Assembly: GCA_046351555.1 (NCBI GenBank)
Contig: JAXLYI010000031.1
Span: 1 to 64,000 of the forward strand
Reading direction: 5' to 3'
Length of the DNA: 64,000 nt
Source: CAISKJ01 sp046351555
GTDB lineage: Bacteria; Myxococcota_A; Polyangia; Polyangiales; Ga0077539
In this document: positions 35,223 through 44,087 of the stretch, piece after piece
Layout of the letters: every line of letters starts with the position of its first letter
How positions within the stretch are numbered: the stretch's first letter is position 1
Notes under the pieces: model-generated
Seen by the model: the letters and a program-made list of their open reading frames with translations, nothing else
Told to the model about the DNA's origin: nothing
Databases searched by the model: none
Position numbers and translations under genes: made by a program

Positions 35223-38200
35223 TCACCACGCGGCCCACACCGCGTCGGCGAGCGAGCGGAGGACGTTCTCCGCCTCGCCGCCGAACACCGCGTCGAGGTG
35301 GGCGAAGCCGCCCGCGTCGCGGAAGGGCTCGTCGTCGAGGGCCGCGCGGTCGACCACCGTGGTGAGGGCGAGCTGCTTGCCGAGCCGCTCGATCCAGGTG
35401 CGCTGCGGTCGCGTCCACGGGCGCGCTGATAGCACCTTCTTCACGGCTTTTTCCACCCGCTCGGCGTACGGCACCAGCGGGTCGCCGAGGCTCCGCTGGC
35501 GGATGTGCCCGATCACGGTGGCGGCGACGTCTTCGTTGGTCATCCGCCGCCACGCGGCGCGCAGGTCGACCTCGGCGTAGCCGTCGCGGGCGAGCGCCTC
35601 GGCGAGCGCGACGAGGTCGGCGCGGGTGAGGTCGCTCGGGCGCGTGGTCACCGCGGTGAGGGCGGGGAGGCGGTTGGCGTTGCGCGCGAGGTACTCCCCG
35701 AAGGACGCGAGGTAGTCCGCCGGCGCCTTCCCCTGAAACTCCTGCCGAACCGCCACCACCCGATCGTCCCCGTCGTGCACGTACACCTTTGGGTCGTGGC
35801 CCGTGGTGGCGTCGAGCAGGCCCACCGCGGCGGGGTGTTCGAGCAGCCACGCGGCGGCCTCGGTGGGTGTCTGCGACGAGAGCGTTGCGATGAGGTCGTC
35901 GGGCGCGCAGCCCGCGGCGGCTTCGAAGGCTTCGCGGGCGGAGGTCTCCACCGCGCGTCGCTTGCGGCGGAGCTTCGCGACGAGCTGGTCGAGCACCACC
36001 GCGCGGGCCCGCTCGTCGGTGACGGTGGCGAGCTCGTGGGCGAGGTCGCGGAAGGTGAACGACGGCGTCACCGCGGTGGGCTTCATGTCGGTGAGGTCGC
36101 CGACGAGCTCGGTCTGCCCGACGGCGTCGTACACGCGGAACGACTCCTTGCCGATCTCCGGGCACAGCCGCGTCGCCCGCCCGAGCATCTGCTCGTAGAG
36201 AATGCGCGAGCGGACGCGCCGGAGGAAGACGAGGTTCGCGATGGGCGGCACGTCGACGCCGGTGGTGAGGAGGTCGACGGTGACGGCCACGGCGGGGAGG
36301 CGCTCGTTGCGGAGGCGCCGGATGGCCTCGTCGGCGCGGTCGACGCTGCCGGTGATCTTCATCACCGTGTCGTTGTCGAGGGCGCCCCAGCGGGCGTCGA
36401 GGGCGCGCTTGAGCTCCTGGGTGACGTCGTCGGCGTGGCGGTCGTCGACGCAGAAGACGAGGGTCTTGTCGGCGAGGTGGGGGTCGATCTCGTCGGCGAG
36501 CTGGGCGCACACCGCGCGGTTGAAGCCGGGGGTCTTGAGGCGTCGGTTGAAGTCGGCGACGTCGAAGTCGAGCTCGTCTTCGAGCGTCTCGCGGCCCTCC
36601 GCGCCGGTGGATCGGTCGTAGGTGCTGACGGTCTCGCCGACGCCGAAGGAGACGCCCTTCTCGGAGAGCTCGGTGACGATGCGGTAGGGGGCTTCCTGCG
36701 GGACGAGCACCTTGTCGAGGACGGCGCGGGTGTACGAGTAGGTGAAGACGGGCGGGCCGAAGATGTCGACGGTGTGGAGGGCGGGCGTGGCGGTGAGGGC
36801 GACCTTCACGGCGTCGAAGTGGTCGATGACGCGGCGGTAGCGGGAGACGTAGTCCTTCTGGTCGCGGAAGCCGGCCTCCTCGTCGCTCATCTCGCGGTCG
36901 AGGGTGTAGCCGCGGTGGCACTCGTCGACGATGACGCAGTCGTACTGGTCTACGGGCGGCGGGGCGTCGTCGTGGAGGACGCGGTGCATCATCGCCTGGA
37001 CGGTCGCGATGTGGAGGCGCGTGTCGCGGTCGGGCAGGGCGTCGGCGAGGTCTTTGAAGCCGAAGATCTGCGCGAAGGTCTTCTCGCTCGCGACCTTCTC
37101 GGTCTTGATGGCGGCTGCGGTCTGGTCGCCGAGGGCGGTCCGGTCGACGAGGAAGAGGACGCGGCGGAAGCGCCCGGCCTCGAGCAGTCGGTAGAGGAGC
37201 CCGATGGCCGTGCGGGTCTTGCCGGTGCCGGTGGCCATGGCGAGGAGGCAGCGGGTGGCGCCGCCCTCGATGGCGCGCTCGACGGCGAGGATGGCGTCGT
37301 TCTGGTACGGGCGGAGCTTGAGCGCCGCGATGGGCGACGCGCGCAGGGCGGCGTGGGCCGCGGGGACGTCCTCCGCGAGGAGCGCTTTGACGCCGTCGGG
37401 CGAGTGCCAGCCGCGGAGGGCGCGGGGTTTGTTGCGCCCGTCGCGGAGGTCGCGAAACCACACGCCGGTGCTCGTCTCGAACTGCCGGTGGTACGGCCGC
37501 CCGTTGGTCGCGTACGCGAGCGGAACGCGGAACCTCCCCCACGGCCCCTCGTGCGCGGCGTGGGCGAAGTGGGCGCTGTAGCGCTCGCACTGGCCGAGGG
37601 CGTCGAGGGCGCCGGCGTTGGCGCGCTTGGCCTCGACCACGGCGACGGGCCGGAGCCCGAGGAAGAGGACGTAGTCCGCGTCGCCGTCCTCGGTGGGCCA
37701 CTCGGCGATGGCGCGGGCGCTCGCCTCGTCGGGGCGCGCTCCCTTCTTGTAGGTGAGCTCGGCGGAGTCGGCGGCCCATCCGGCGGCGCGGAGGGCCTCG
37801 TCGATGCCGCGGCGGACGTCGGCCTCGGTGACGACGATCTTCTTCGCGGCGGCGCGGGCCTTGTCGAGGAAGTCGTCGATCAGCGCGGCGACGTCGGGCG
37901 CGGGGAGTGGTGGGGCGGCGGCGAGCTCGTTGGCCTCGTGGGCGAGGGACTCCCAGACGGCGCGGTCGGCGGCTTCCTTGTCGGCGCGCTCTTCGGCGAG
38001 CATGCGTTCGAGGGAGGCGGTGTCGGCGAGGGCCCTGGCGGCGTCGGCCTCGGCGCGCGCGCTCTGGGCGGCGTCGGTGGCCTCGCGGGCGCGCTTCTCG
38101 GCGTCGTCGACGGCGGCCCGCAGTTGGCGCAACGTCTCGGCCGGGTCGGCGGGTATCTGGAAGGGCGGCGCGGTGAAGCTCGCGCCATGGAACGCGCGCT

Positions 38201-38561
38201 GGAACCACACCGCGAGCTGGTGCATCACCCGCAGGTGGGCGAGGGCGTCGGCGGCGTTGCCTTCGCCGCGGTGGACGGCGCCGTTGCCCTTGGCGCGGAG
38301 CTGGTGGAAGAGGGCCAGCGGCTCGTCGGGGAAGCCCGCGCGCTCCAGTCGGTCGAGGATGTCGGCGAGGTGCTCGGAGGGCGCGGTGGCGATGCGGAGC
38401 TTCGCGGCGACCTGGCGCACGAGCATCTCGGCGAAGAGGCGCTGGCGGATCAAGCTGCCGATGGGGTCGTGCGACCAGTCGCGCTCGGCGTTGGCGGCGA
38501 CCTGCTCGATCCGCGCGTGGTGGGCGGCGAGGAAGGCGAAGTTCTCGGAGGACGGGGGCAT
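35223..38561 (-). CDS. hsdR: Type I restriction endonuclease subunit HsdR
   Basis: 1112 residues from the ATG at 38561. An N-terminal DUF4145-like helical domain (about 1-110) is followed by a coiled coil rich in Ala/Glu (about 115-200). The HSDR N-terminal nuclease domain has the PD-(D/E)XK residues in DYVLFLGLRPVAVVEAKRA (E-x-K about residue 309). The SF2 helicase has Walker A MATGTGKT (about 443), DECH in VIVDECHRGY (about 540) and a second RecA-like domain with RATRLCPEIG. An EcoEI-type C-terminal domain comes last. HsdR translocates DNA and cuts at unmodified sites, together with HsdM and HsdS encoded downstream. Confidence 0.96.
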   Translation of the reverse strand: MPPSSENFAFLAAHHARIEQVAANAERDWSHDPIGSLIRQRLFAEMLVRQVAAKLRIATAPSEHLADILDRLERAGFPDEPLALFHQLRAKGNGAVHRGEGNAADALAHLRVMHQLAVWFQRAFHGASFTAPPFQIPADPAETLRQLRAAVDDAEKRAREATDAAQSARAEADAARALADTASLERMLAEERADKEAADRAVWESLAHEANELAAAPPLPAPDVAALIDDFLDKARAAAKKIVVTEADVRRGIDEALRAAGWAADSAELTYKKGARPDEASARAIAEWPTEDGDADYVLFLGLRPVAVVEAKRANAGALDALGQCERYSAHFAHAAHEGPWGRFRVPLAYATNGRPYHRQFETSTGVWFRDLRDGRNKPRALRGWHSPDGVKALLAEDVPAAHAALRASPIAALKLRPYQNDAILAVERAIEGGATRCLLAMATGTGKTRTAIGLLYRLLEAGRFRRVLFLVDRTALGDQTAAAIKTEKVASEKTFAQIFGFKDLADALPDRDTRLHIATVQAMMHRVLHDDAPPPVDQYDCVIVDECHRGYTLDREMSDEEAGFRDQKDYVSRYRRVIDHFDAVKVALTATPALHTVDIFGPPVFTYSYTRAVLDKVLVPQEAPYRIVTELSEKGVSFGVGETVSTYDRSTGAEGRETLEDELDFDVADFNRRLKTPGFNRAVCAQLADEIDPHLADKTLVFCVDDRHADDVTQELKRALDARWGALDNDTVMKITGSVDRADEAIRRLRNERLPAVAVTVDLLTTGVDVPPIANLVFLRRVRSRILYEQMLGRATRLCPEIGKESFRVYDAVGQTELVGDLTDMKPTAVTPSFTFRDLAHELATVTDERARAVVLDQLVAKLRRKRRAVETSAREAFEAAAGCAPDDLIATLSSQTPTEAAAWLLEHPAAVGLLDATTGHDPKVYVHDGDDRVVAVRQEFQGKAPADYLASFGEYLARNANRLPALTAVTTRPSDLTRADLVALAEALARDGYAEVDLRAAWRRMTNEDVAATVIGHIRQRSLGDPLVPYAERVEKAVKKVLSARPWTRPQRTWIERLGKQLALTTVVDRAALDDEPFRDAGGFAHLDAVFGGEAENVLRSLADAVWAAW

Positions 38562-38601
38562 TGGCGGCGATGGTACCCGGAGGCCCGAGGCGCGCGGGGG
38601 C

Positions 38602-38766
38602 ATACCGATGTGGCCTCGGGTCGTTCGCGAATTGTCGTTCGGGCGGGGCGAGCCCCGCCCCTACGGCTGTGGCCCCGCTCGCGTCGGGCAGTGAGCTGGC
38701 GAGGTAGGGGCGGGGCTCGCCCCGCCCGAACGACAATTCGCGAACGACCCGAGGCCACATCGGTAT
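38602..38766. repeat. Family D perfect 63-bp inverted repeat
   Basis: Arms 38602-38664 and 38704-38766 are perfect reverse complements (ATACCGATGTGGCCTCGGGT ... CCCCGCCCCTAC). A 39-bp loop separates them. Each arm contains a second palindrome, GGGCGGGGCGAGCCCCGCCC. The right arm ends inside the stop codon of the lipoxygenase gene, and the left arm lies 41 bp upstream of the hsdR start. A transcript would fold into a very stable hairpin, so it may terminate lipoxygenase transcription. The GGGGCGAGCCCCGCCCCTAC core resembles widespread intergenic palindromes of other bacteria. Confidence 0.93.
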
Positions 38767-40487
38767 CAGATGTTGATGCTCGCCGGGATGAGCGACGGCC
38801 GCAGGAAGGGGTACGGCAGCCGCCTCGTCCCATCCGCCTCGGCGATGCGCGTATCGATCGCCGCGAGCTCCTTGGCGAACGCGTCGGCGGCGCCCCGCGC
38901 GCGCGGCGGGAGCTGGAGCCCGTAGTCCCCGAGGCGGTTGTAGTACACCCCCGAGAGCTGGAACACCGTGTCGCTCTGGAGGATCGCGCAGTCCCACGGC
39001 GGCATCAGCCCGAGCGCCCCGTTGGCCCCGTCGGCGACCGCGCGCGGCGGCGGCGCCCAGCACGCGCCGGCGACGTTGGCGCACCAGCCGAAGAAGGGCC
39101 ACTGGGGGAAGTTCACCGCCGCGTGCTGGGCGCTGGCGGTGTGGAGGATGTTGGCGAGCCACGTCGCGAGGTCGGCGACGGTCTCGACCGGGCGGACGCC
39201 GACGAGCGCGCCGCCGACGGGGCTCCCGCACTCGGCGACCCAGGCGCGGAGCTCGGGGTCGCGCGCCACCGCCGCGTCGTCGCGGTACCACGCGCGGACG
39301 TAGCCCTCCGTGAAGCGAACGATCGCGCCGTACACCGCGAGCACGTCGTCGCGGTAGGGGTACTCGGGGAGGCGCTCGCGGTCGTCGACGCCGCGCGCGG
39401 CGAGCTCGAGGGCGGGCGCGCGGTCTTGCAGCACGAAGCCGTCGAGCGCCTTGCGGACGAGGCCCGCGGCGACGTCGATGCGGGCGGCGAAGGCGTGGTC
39501 GATGGTTCCTTCGGGGGCGATGAGGCTGGTCTTCGCCGACTCGTTGATGGCGAAGGTGCCGACGAGGTGCGGCTCGAGCAGCACGCGGAGCGGGTGCGAC
39601 GCGGAGAGCTGACGCCGCGCCGCCGCGCCGACGGCCTCCATCACCATGTGGGTCGAGCCGAGGTGCGCCATCGTCTCGTGCACGTTGGCGTCGGCCACCT
39701 GGAGGCAGTAGCGCGCCATCGCCCACGCCTCGCCGTCCGCGGGCGAGAACACCGCGCCGCCGGGTTCGAGCTGGATGGCGACGGGCCGCAGCGCGCCGCC
39801 CCCCGCGGTGGTGAACACCCCGCGCGCGCCGCAGAGGAACTTCTGCCGCCCGAGGTACGCCGTGCACGGCGCGCCGTGGAGGAAGGTGAAGTCCACCGCG
39901 AAGACGCGCCCGTCGTCGAGCGCGGCGTCGAGCGAGCCCGCGCCCACGGCGGCCTGCCACTGCGCGTCGGCGACAGAGAGCCCCTCGGGCAGGCGCGCGA
40001 TGCGGCGGAGGGACATCGGGTTGGCGCCCGCCACGCGCTGCCACGCGAAGAGCAGGTCGGCTTCTTCGGGGTGCGCGCGGAGGCGGTCGAGCAGCGGCGG
40101 CGCGGGGAAGCGCGCGAAGTAGTCGGCGTAGTCGGCCACCGCGTCGGGGCGCGTACGCGGCGCGCCCATGTGGAAGCTCTCCGCCGCGCTGAAGAGCGTG
40201 CGGGCGAGGTCCTCGTGGCGCGCGGGGAGCGGAGGCGGCGCGTCGAGGGTGGCGAAGGCGAGGGCCGCGTGGTTGGCGCGAACCTTCACCTGGAGCTCGG
40301 CGGTCAGCGCGATGAAGCGCGGGGGATAGCGGTCGTCGTCGGGGAGGCGGCGCAGCGTCGCGCAGCCCGGGGGCCACGACCAGTCCCACACGTACGCGTC
40401 GCGGTCGCAGCGGAGCGAAGTCGCGCGCGCGTCGGGGTTCGACTCATCCTCGGGGAGGGACACGTCGAGTCGGGGGAGGAGTTCCAT
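38766..40487 (-). CDS. Lipoxygenase-family protein
   Basis: 573 residues from the ATG at 40487; TTG/GTG starts up to nine codons earlier are possible. All five iron ligands of lipoxygenases can be located: H275 and H280 in the H-x4-H-x4-H segment VHETMAHLGSTH (H270, H275, H280), H455 and N459 in QHAAVNFPQW, and the C-terminal isoleucine 573 (SINI). Lipoxygenases insert O2 into polyunsaturated fatty acids. The protein lacks a signal peptide and the plant-type N-terminal PLAT domain, and is of bacterial length. A ferritin-like gene lies immediately upstream on the same strand. Confidence 0.92.
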   Translation of the reverse strand: MELLPRLDVSLPEDESNPDARATSLRCDRDAYVWDWSWPPGCATLRRLPDDDRYPPRFIALTAELQVKVRANHAALAFATLDAPPPLPARHEDLARTLFSAAESFHMGAPRTRPDAVADYADYFARFPAPPLLDRLRAHPEEADLLFAWQRVAGANPMSLRRIARLPEGLSVADAQWQAAVGAGSLDAALDDGRVFAVDFTFLHGAPCTAYLGRQKFLCGARGVFTTAGGGALRPVAIQLEPGGAVFSPADGEAWAMARYCLQVADANVHETMAHLGSTHMVMEAVGAAARRQLSASHPLRVLLEPHLVGTFAINESAKTSLIAPEGTIDHAFAARIDVAAGLVRKALDGFVLQDRAPALELAARGVDDRERLPEYPYRDDVLAVYGAIVRFTEGYVRAWYRDDAAVARDPELRAWVAECGSPVGGALVGVRPVETVADLATWLANILHTASAQHAAVNFPQWPFFGWCANVAGACWAPPPRAVADGANGALGLMPPWDCAILQSDTVFQLSGVYYNRLGDYGLQLPPRARGAADAFAKELAAIDTRIAEADGTRRLPYPFLRPSLIPASINI

Positions 40488-40544
40488 CGCAGGGGATTGC
40501 GACACCGAAGGCAAGCGCGGCGCAAGGCCGAAGATCGCCCAACG

Positions 40545-41279
40545 CTAGACAGCGGTGCGGGCGGCTTCCCAGGCGGGGGCGGCGTCGACGCCGAGGCGCG
40601 CGAAGCGGGGCTGCCAGTCGCGCTCCCAGGTGCGCTCGACCACGGCGGCGTAGCGGGCGGGCGCCATCAGCCCCCAGGCGCGGTCGACGTCGGAGACGGT
40701 GTCGAGTCGCACGGCGTAGGCGGGCGCGTAGCTCCGACGGATGCGCCCGAACCAGTGGGCCAGCTCACGGCCGATGACCGTGCGCAGGGACGGGCCCGAA
40801 GGAGTTTCCAGCAGCCACTCGAGCAGCGTCCAGCCGAAGGCGCGGTGGCGAACCTCGTCGCGCAGGATGCGGTCGAGGGCCTTGCGCGCCACGGGCACGG
40901 TGCATCCGTCGCGGAGGTTCTTGAAGAGGGGGACGGCGACGGTCTCGCCGAGGCAGAAGGCGTCGACGCCCGCGCGGAGGATGTCGTTCTCCAGGGGCTC
41001 GTGCGGGCGCCGCGGGAGCGAGAGCGACTCGCGGGCGAGGGTGGGGCCGCGGTCGCCGCCGGCCGCGAGGTAGGTCTCCATGCTGAGCTCCGAGTGGACG
41101 AGCTCGTCCTCCGCGATGCGCAGCCCGTCGCGCAGGAGGTCGGGCGACGCGCCGGCCTGCATCAGCCAGAGGGTGAGCTCCTGCGTCAGGATCGCCGAGC
41201 GGTACTCGGCCTCGACGCGCATCAACCACTGCCGCCTCACGTGATCGTTCGACTCGACAACCGGCTTGCGTTTCGCCAT
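40545..41279 (-). CDS. Ferritin-like di-iron protein, unknown function
   Basis: 244 residues. A four-helix bundle carries two E-x-x-H pairs, AEDELVHSE and RDEVRHRAF, plus additional Glu residues in RVEAEYRSAI and CLGETVAVPL. This is the ligand set of ferritin-like di-iron carboxylate proteins (the para-aminobenzoate oxygenase/DUF-type 'ferritin-like' group). The stop is 57 bp before the lipoxygenase start, so the two are probably co-transcribed. A role as an oxidase or oxygenase acting with the lipoxygenase is possible but not shown by the sequence. The C-terminal 60 residues are helical and lack cysteines. Confidence 0.75.
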   Translation of the reverse strand: MAKRKPVVESNDHVRRQWLMRVEAEYRSAILTQELTLWLMQAGASPDLLRDGLRIAEDELVHSELSMETYLAAGGDRGPTLARESLSLPRRPHEPLENDILRAGVDAFCLGETVAVPLFKNLRDGCTVPVARKALDRILRDEVRHRAFGWTLLEWLLETPSGPSLRTVIGRELAHWFGRIRRSYAPAYAVRLDTVSDVDRAWGLMAPARYAAVVERTWERDWQPRFARLGVDAAPAWEAARTAV

Positions 41280-41409
41280 GGCGCAGCGAGTCTACCCGCA
41301 GCGCCCCCACGCGCGATACCGCGCGCAGGAAGCGATCCTGGTGCGCGCCGCGGGGGGCGGCCGTGATACCGTCGCCCCGCCGCGCGCGGCCGACGCGTCG
41401 CCCTCTCCC

Positions 41410-42092
41410 ATGCCCAGCGATCCCCTCCGCCTCCGCCCACCCCCGAGCCGGCGCAGCCCTCCCGCGCCCCCGTCGTCTTCGCGCTCGCCGGCGCCGCGCT
41501 GGTCGCGCTCGCCGTCGTCGCCACGTCGCGCTCGCGCCGCCAGGACGCCCGCCCGCGCCCGGCCGCGAGCACCCCCGCACGCCCGGCGTTCGCGTCGCCG
41601 CCACCTGCCGCGGACGCTGCGCCTGCGCCCGTCGCGCCTTCTGCACCCGCGCCCGCTGCGCCCACGACGGACGCGTCCTCGCCCCCGCCCGAGCCGCCGC
41701 CGACGCCGGTCGCACCGAGCGCCGCCGAGCGCCGCGTGTTCGGCGCGCTCGCCTCTGGAACGCGCGTCGCCGACGGGACGGTCACCTCGCTCGAAGGGCT
41801 GCGCGGGGGCTACCTGCGCGTGCACGTGCGCCTCGCCGCGGGCCCCGTCGAGTTCATCGTCGCGCGCGCCGAGGGGACCAACGCCCGCCCGCCCGTGAGC
41901 GCCGGGCCCTACGCGCTCTACGCCGCGCACACGCCCGTCCCCCACGCGACCCTCGAGCCCGCGATGCGCGCGGTCGGCGAGGCGCTCTCCCGCGACCCCG
42001 CGCTCGTGCCCGCCGGGCTCCGCCCGCTGATGGCCGTCGAGCCGCCGGCCCGCGCGCCGGGCGACCGCGTCGATGCGTCGGCCGCGGGCTGA
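41410..42092 (+). CDS. Membrane-anchored hypothetical protein with apparent frameshift
   Basis: The downstream frame encodes a transmembrane helix (VVFALAGAALVALAVVA), a long Ala/Pro linker and a C-terminal domain (VFGALASGTRVADGTVTSLE ... ending DASAAG). It has no usable start codon between the stop at 41364 and 41736. The only good ATG (41410, MPSDPLRLRPP) is in another frame. One extra C in the C5 run at 41440-41444 would join them into a natural protein of about 227 residues (one hydrophobic anchor near residue 25). Either the sequence has a homopolymer error, the gene is disrupted, or a minus-1 frameshift is used. A 118-residue product from GTG 41736 is the fallback. Confidence 0.55.
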
Positions 42093-42104
42093 TACGATGC
42101 GCCC

Positions 42105-43070
42105 GTGACGGACGAACTCACACGCATCGGTGACGAACTCGGCGGCCTCGACCACGTGCAGGGCCCCGGCGGCAACGCTTCGGTGAAGGACGGCGACGCG
42201 CTCGTGGTGAAGGCCAGCGGCGTCCGCCTGCGCGACCTCGCCGACCCCGCGTCTCGCGCCCGCGTCCCATTGGCGCGCGTGCTCGAAGCGCTCGACGGCG
42301 ACGCCGCGGCCGAGCGCGAGGTCAACGCCGCGCAGCCCCGGCCCTCGCTGGAGGCGTACTTCCACGCGCTCGGCCCGCGCGTCGTGGCCCACACGCACCC
42401 GCTCGGCGCGCTGCTGGTGGCCTGCGCTTCGGGCCGCGAAGTGCCGTCGGTGGCGGGCGCGCGCGTCGTCGAGGTGGGTTACGCGCGGCCCGGCCGTCCC
42501 CTCGCGCTGCTCGTGCGAGACGCGCTGGGGACGGTGGGCGGCGCGACGCTGGTGCTGCTGCGCGCGCACGGGCTCATCGCGTACGCCGACAGCGCGGCGG
42601 CGGCCATCGTGCTCACGCGGGCCTTCGACGACGCGTGCCGCGCGCGCTTCGGCGAGGCGACTTCGGTCGGCGAGCGGGTCGCGCGCTACCGCCAGCAGGA
42701 GGCGCGCGCGGTGACGGGCGGGCTCGCGCTGCCGCTGCCGGGTCGCGCGCGGAGCGATGGCGCGCTCTTCCCGGACGCGGCGGTGTTCTGCCCGGAGGTG
42801 GCGGTGGCGTCGCTCGGCGCGCTCGACGAGGTGGCGTCGCAGGCGCTCTCGCTCGCGCCGCGGTCGGCGGTGCTGACGGACGGCGAGCGTCGCGCGCTGG
42901 TGGCGCCCTCGTCGCGCGCGCTGGACTACGCGCTGGAGGTGCTGGCGGCCCACGAGGTGCTGGCGGAGGCGCTCGGCGGCGACGCCGCCCCGCTGCCCGA
43001 CGACGAGGCGCGCGCGGTGGCGTCGATGCCCAGCGAGCTCCACCGCCTCGCCCGCGCGGCGAGCGCGTAG
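42105..43070 (+). CDS. Class II aldolase/adducin-family protein
   Basis: 321 residues from a GTG 12 bp after the previous stop. The N-terminal two thirds are a class II aldolase fold: GPGGNASVKDGDALVVKASG (substrate phosphate and glycine-rich loop), the zinc-binding H-x-H of VVAHTHPLGAL, and the third histidine in LLRAHGLIAY. The C-terminal 100 residues extend beyond the basic fold. Such proteins act on phosphorylated sugars such as rhamnulose-1-phosphate or fuculose-1-phosphate, but many remain unassigned. No sugar kinase or isomerase gene is nearby, so the substrate is unknown. Confidence 0.85.
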   Translation: MTDELTRIGDELGGLDHVQGPGGNASVKDGDALVVKASGVRLRDLADPASRARVPLARVLEALDGDAAAEREVNAAQPRPSLEAYFHALGPRVVAHTHPLGALLVACASGREVPSVAGARVVEVGYARPGRPLALLVRDALGTVGGATLVLLRAHGLIAYADSAAAAIVLTRAFDDACRARFGEATSVGERVARYRQQEARAVTGGLALPLPGRARSDGALFPDAAVFCPEVAVASLGALDEVASQALSLAPRSAVLTDGERRALVAPSSRALDYALEVLAAHEVLAEALGGDAAPLPDDEARAVASMPSELHRLARAASA

Positions 43071-43089
43071 GCGAGGGTCATACCGTTTC

Positions 43090-43383
43090 CCCCGCTCGCC
43101 GAGCCTCGCGGCCTCCATCCCCCGCTCGCCGAGCCTCGCGCGTTGACCCCTTCCCCCGGCGCAAAGCCGCCAGGGAAAGGGGCACTGTCGCGACCGGGAC
43201 GCGTCGGCGTCTGGCGCTCCTGGCGTCTCGGCGTCTGGCGCTCGTGGTGTGTCGATGGCCCGGCGTCGGTGGGTCCTCGTTGCGACGGTGCCCCTTTCCC
43301 TGGCGGCTTTGCGCCGGGGGAAGGGGTCAACGCGCGAGGCTCGGCGAGCGGGGGATGGAGGCCGCGAGGCTCGGCGAGCGGGG
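43090..43383. repeat. Family A inverted repeat A3
   Basis: Perfect 96-bp arms at 43090-43185 and 43288-43383, each containing two copies of CGCTCGCCGAGCCTCGCG, followed by the family A core CCCCGGCGCAAAGCCGCCAG. The loop carries 16-bp units of the type GGCGTCTGGCGCTCGT (43206-43221 and 43230-43245, with a half unit between). It fills the space after the aldolase gene. Confidence 0.93.
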
Positions 43384-43532
43384 GAGCGTGAGGTGAAGCG
43401 GTATCAGGACGAGGGCCGCGTCTCCGCGCTCTCGGGGTCGAGGTCGTCGGCGAGCGGGGGAGCGTGAGGTGAAGCGGTATCAGGACGAGGGCCGCGTCTC
43501 CGCGCTCTCGGGGTCGAGGTCGTCGGCGAGCG
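43371..43532. repeat. 76-bp perfect tandem duplication overlapping a gene end
   Basis: Units 43371-43446 and 43447-43522, plus 10 bp of a third (43523-43532), are identical. The second unit contains the last 43 coding bases of the DUF3501 gene, including its stop; the first unit is a non-coding copy downstream of it. The duplication starts at the right end of element A3, with microhomology TCGGCGAGCG at its boundaries. Confidence 0.93.
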
Positions 43533-44085
43533 AGCGCCGGGTCACCTCGGAGAGCGCGGCGGTCGCCTGGTACTTCGGGTGATCGACCACGAGCTTCGCC
43601 TCGCGCGAGAAGTCGAGCAGCAGCGAGCGCCCGTCGGCGGGCATCGCGAAGGTGAGGTAGCGCACCACCGCGATCCGGTCTTCGAAGCGTCCGTAGGCGT
43701 CGAACTCTGCCCGCACGGTGCGGTCGCCGATCGCGAGGTGCACGTGCTCGTCGAGCCCGTGGAGCTCGCGTCGAACACGCTCGCGCTCGGCGGCGTCGAC
43801 CACCTCGATCATCAGCGTGGCCCGCAGCGCGCCGTCGGGCGGCACCAGCTCGTTGTAGCCCGCCAGCTCCTCGCGGACCGCGCGCGGCGCCGACACCCGC
43901 TCCGCGCGCAGCATCTCCTGCACCGTGTAGAGCGCCGTGTCGTGGTCTTCGAAGAGCGCGGTCATGTCGGGCCCGAGGAAGACGCGGCGGGCCCGCTTGT
44001 GCGCGATCACCCGCTGCCGGAAGGTCTCCCGCACCTGCTCGTAGGCCCCGAGGGGGAGGAGCTCGTCGACCGTCACCTTGCGCAT
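43480..44085 (-). CDS. DUF3501-family protein
   Basis: 201 residues from the ATG at 44085, 2 bp after the Fe-S protein stop. It begins MRKVTVDELLPLGAYEQVRE, then RVIAHKRARRVFLGPDMTAL, the conserved N-terminal block of DUF3501. It contains FAMPADGRSLLLDFSREAKL near the C-terminus. DUF3501 genes are regularly found with rubrerythrin and a heterodisulfide reductase-like Fe-S protein, as here, which suggests a shared role in peroxide or oxygen stress. The molecular function is not established. The 3' end lies in a 76-bp tandem duplication. Confidence 0.85.
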   Translation of the reverse strand: MRKVTVDELLPLGAYEQVRETFRQRVIAHKRARRVFLGPDMTALFEDHDTALYTVQEMLRAERVSAPRAVREELAGYNELVPPDGALRATLMIEVVDAAERERVRRELHGLDEHVHLAIGDRTVRAEFDAYGRFEDRIAVVRYLTFAMPADGRSLLLDFSREAKLVVDHPKYQATAALSEVTRRSLADDLDPESAETRPSS

Positions 44086-44087
44086 GG

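Noticed and set aside
34849..40389. A 1,846-codon open frame on the minus strand crossing hsdR and the lipoxygenase gene
   Set aside because: It is out of frame with both real genes, almost wholly Arg/Pro/Ala, and crosses repeats A2 and D. Such frames arise from the high GC at third codon positions.
35505..41366. A 1,953-codon open frame on the plus strand opposite hsdR, lipoxygenase and ferritin-like genes
   Set aside because: Composition is Gly/Ala/Val/Glu/Arg only and no domain is recognisable; it is the antisense shadow of well-supported genes.
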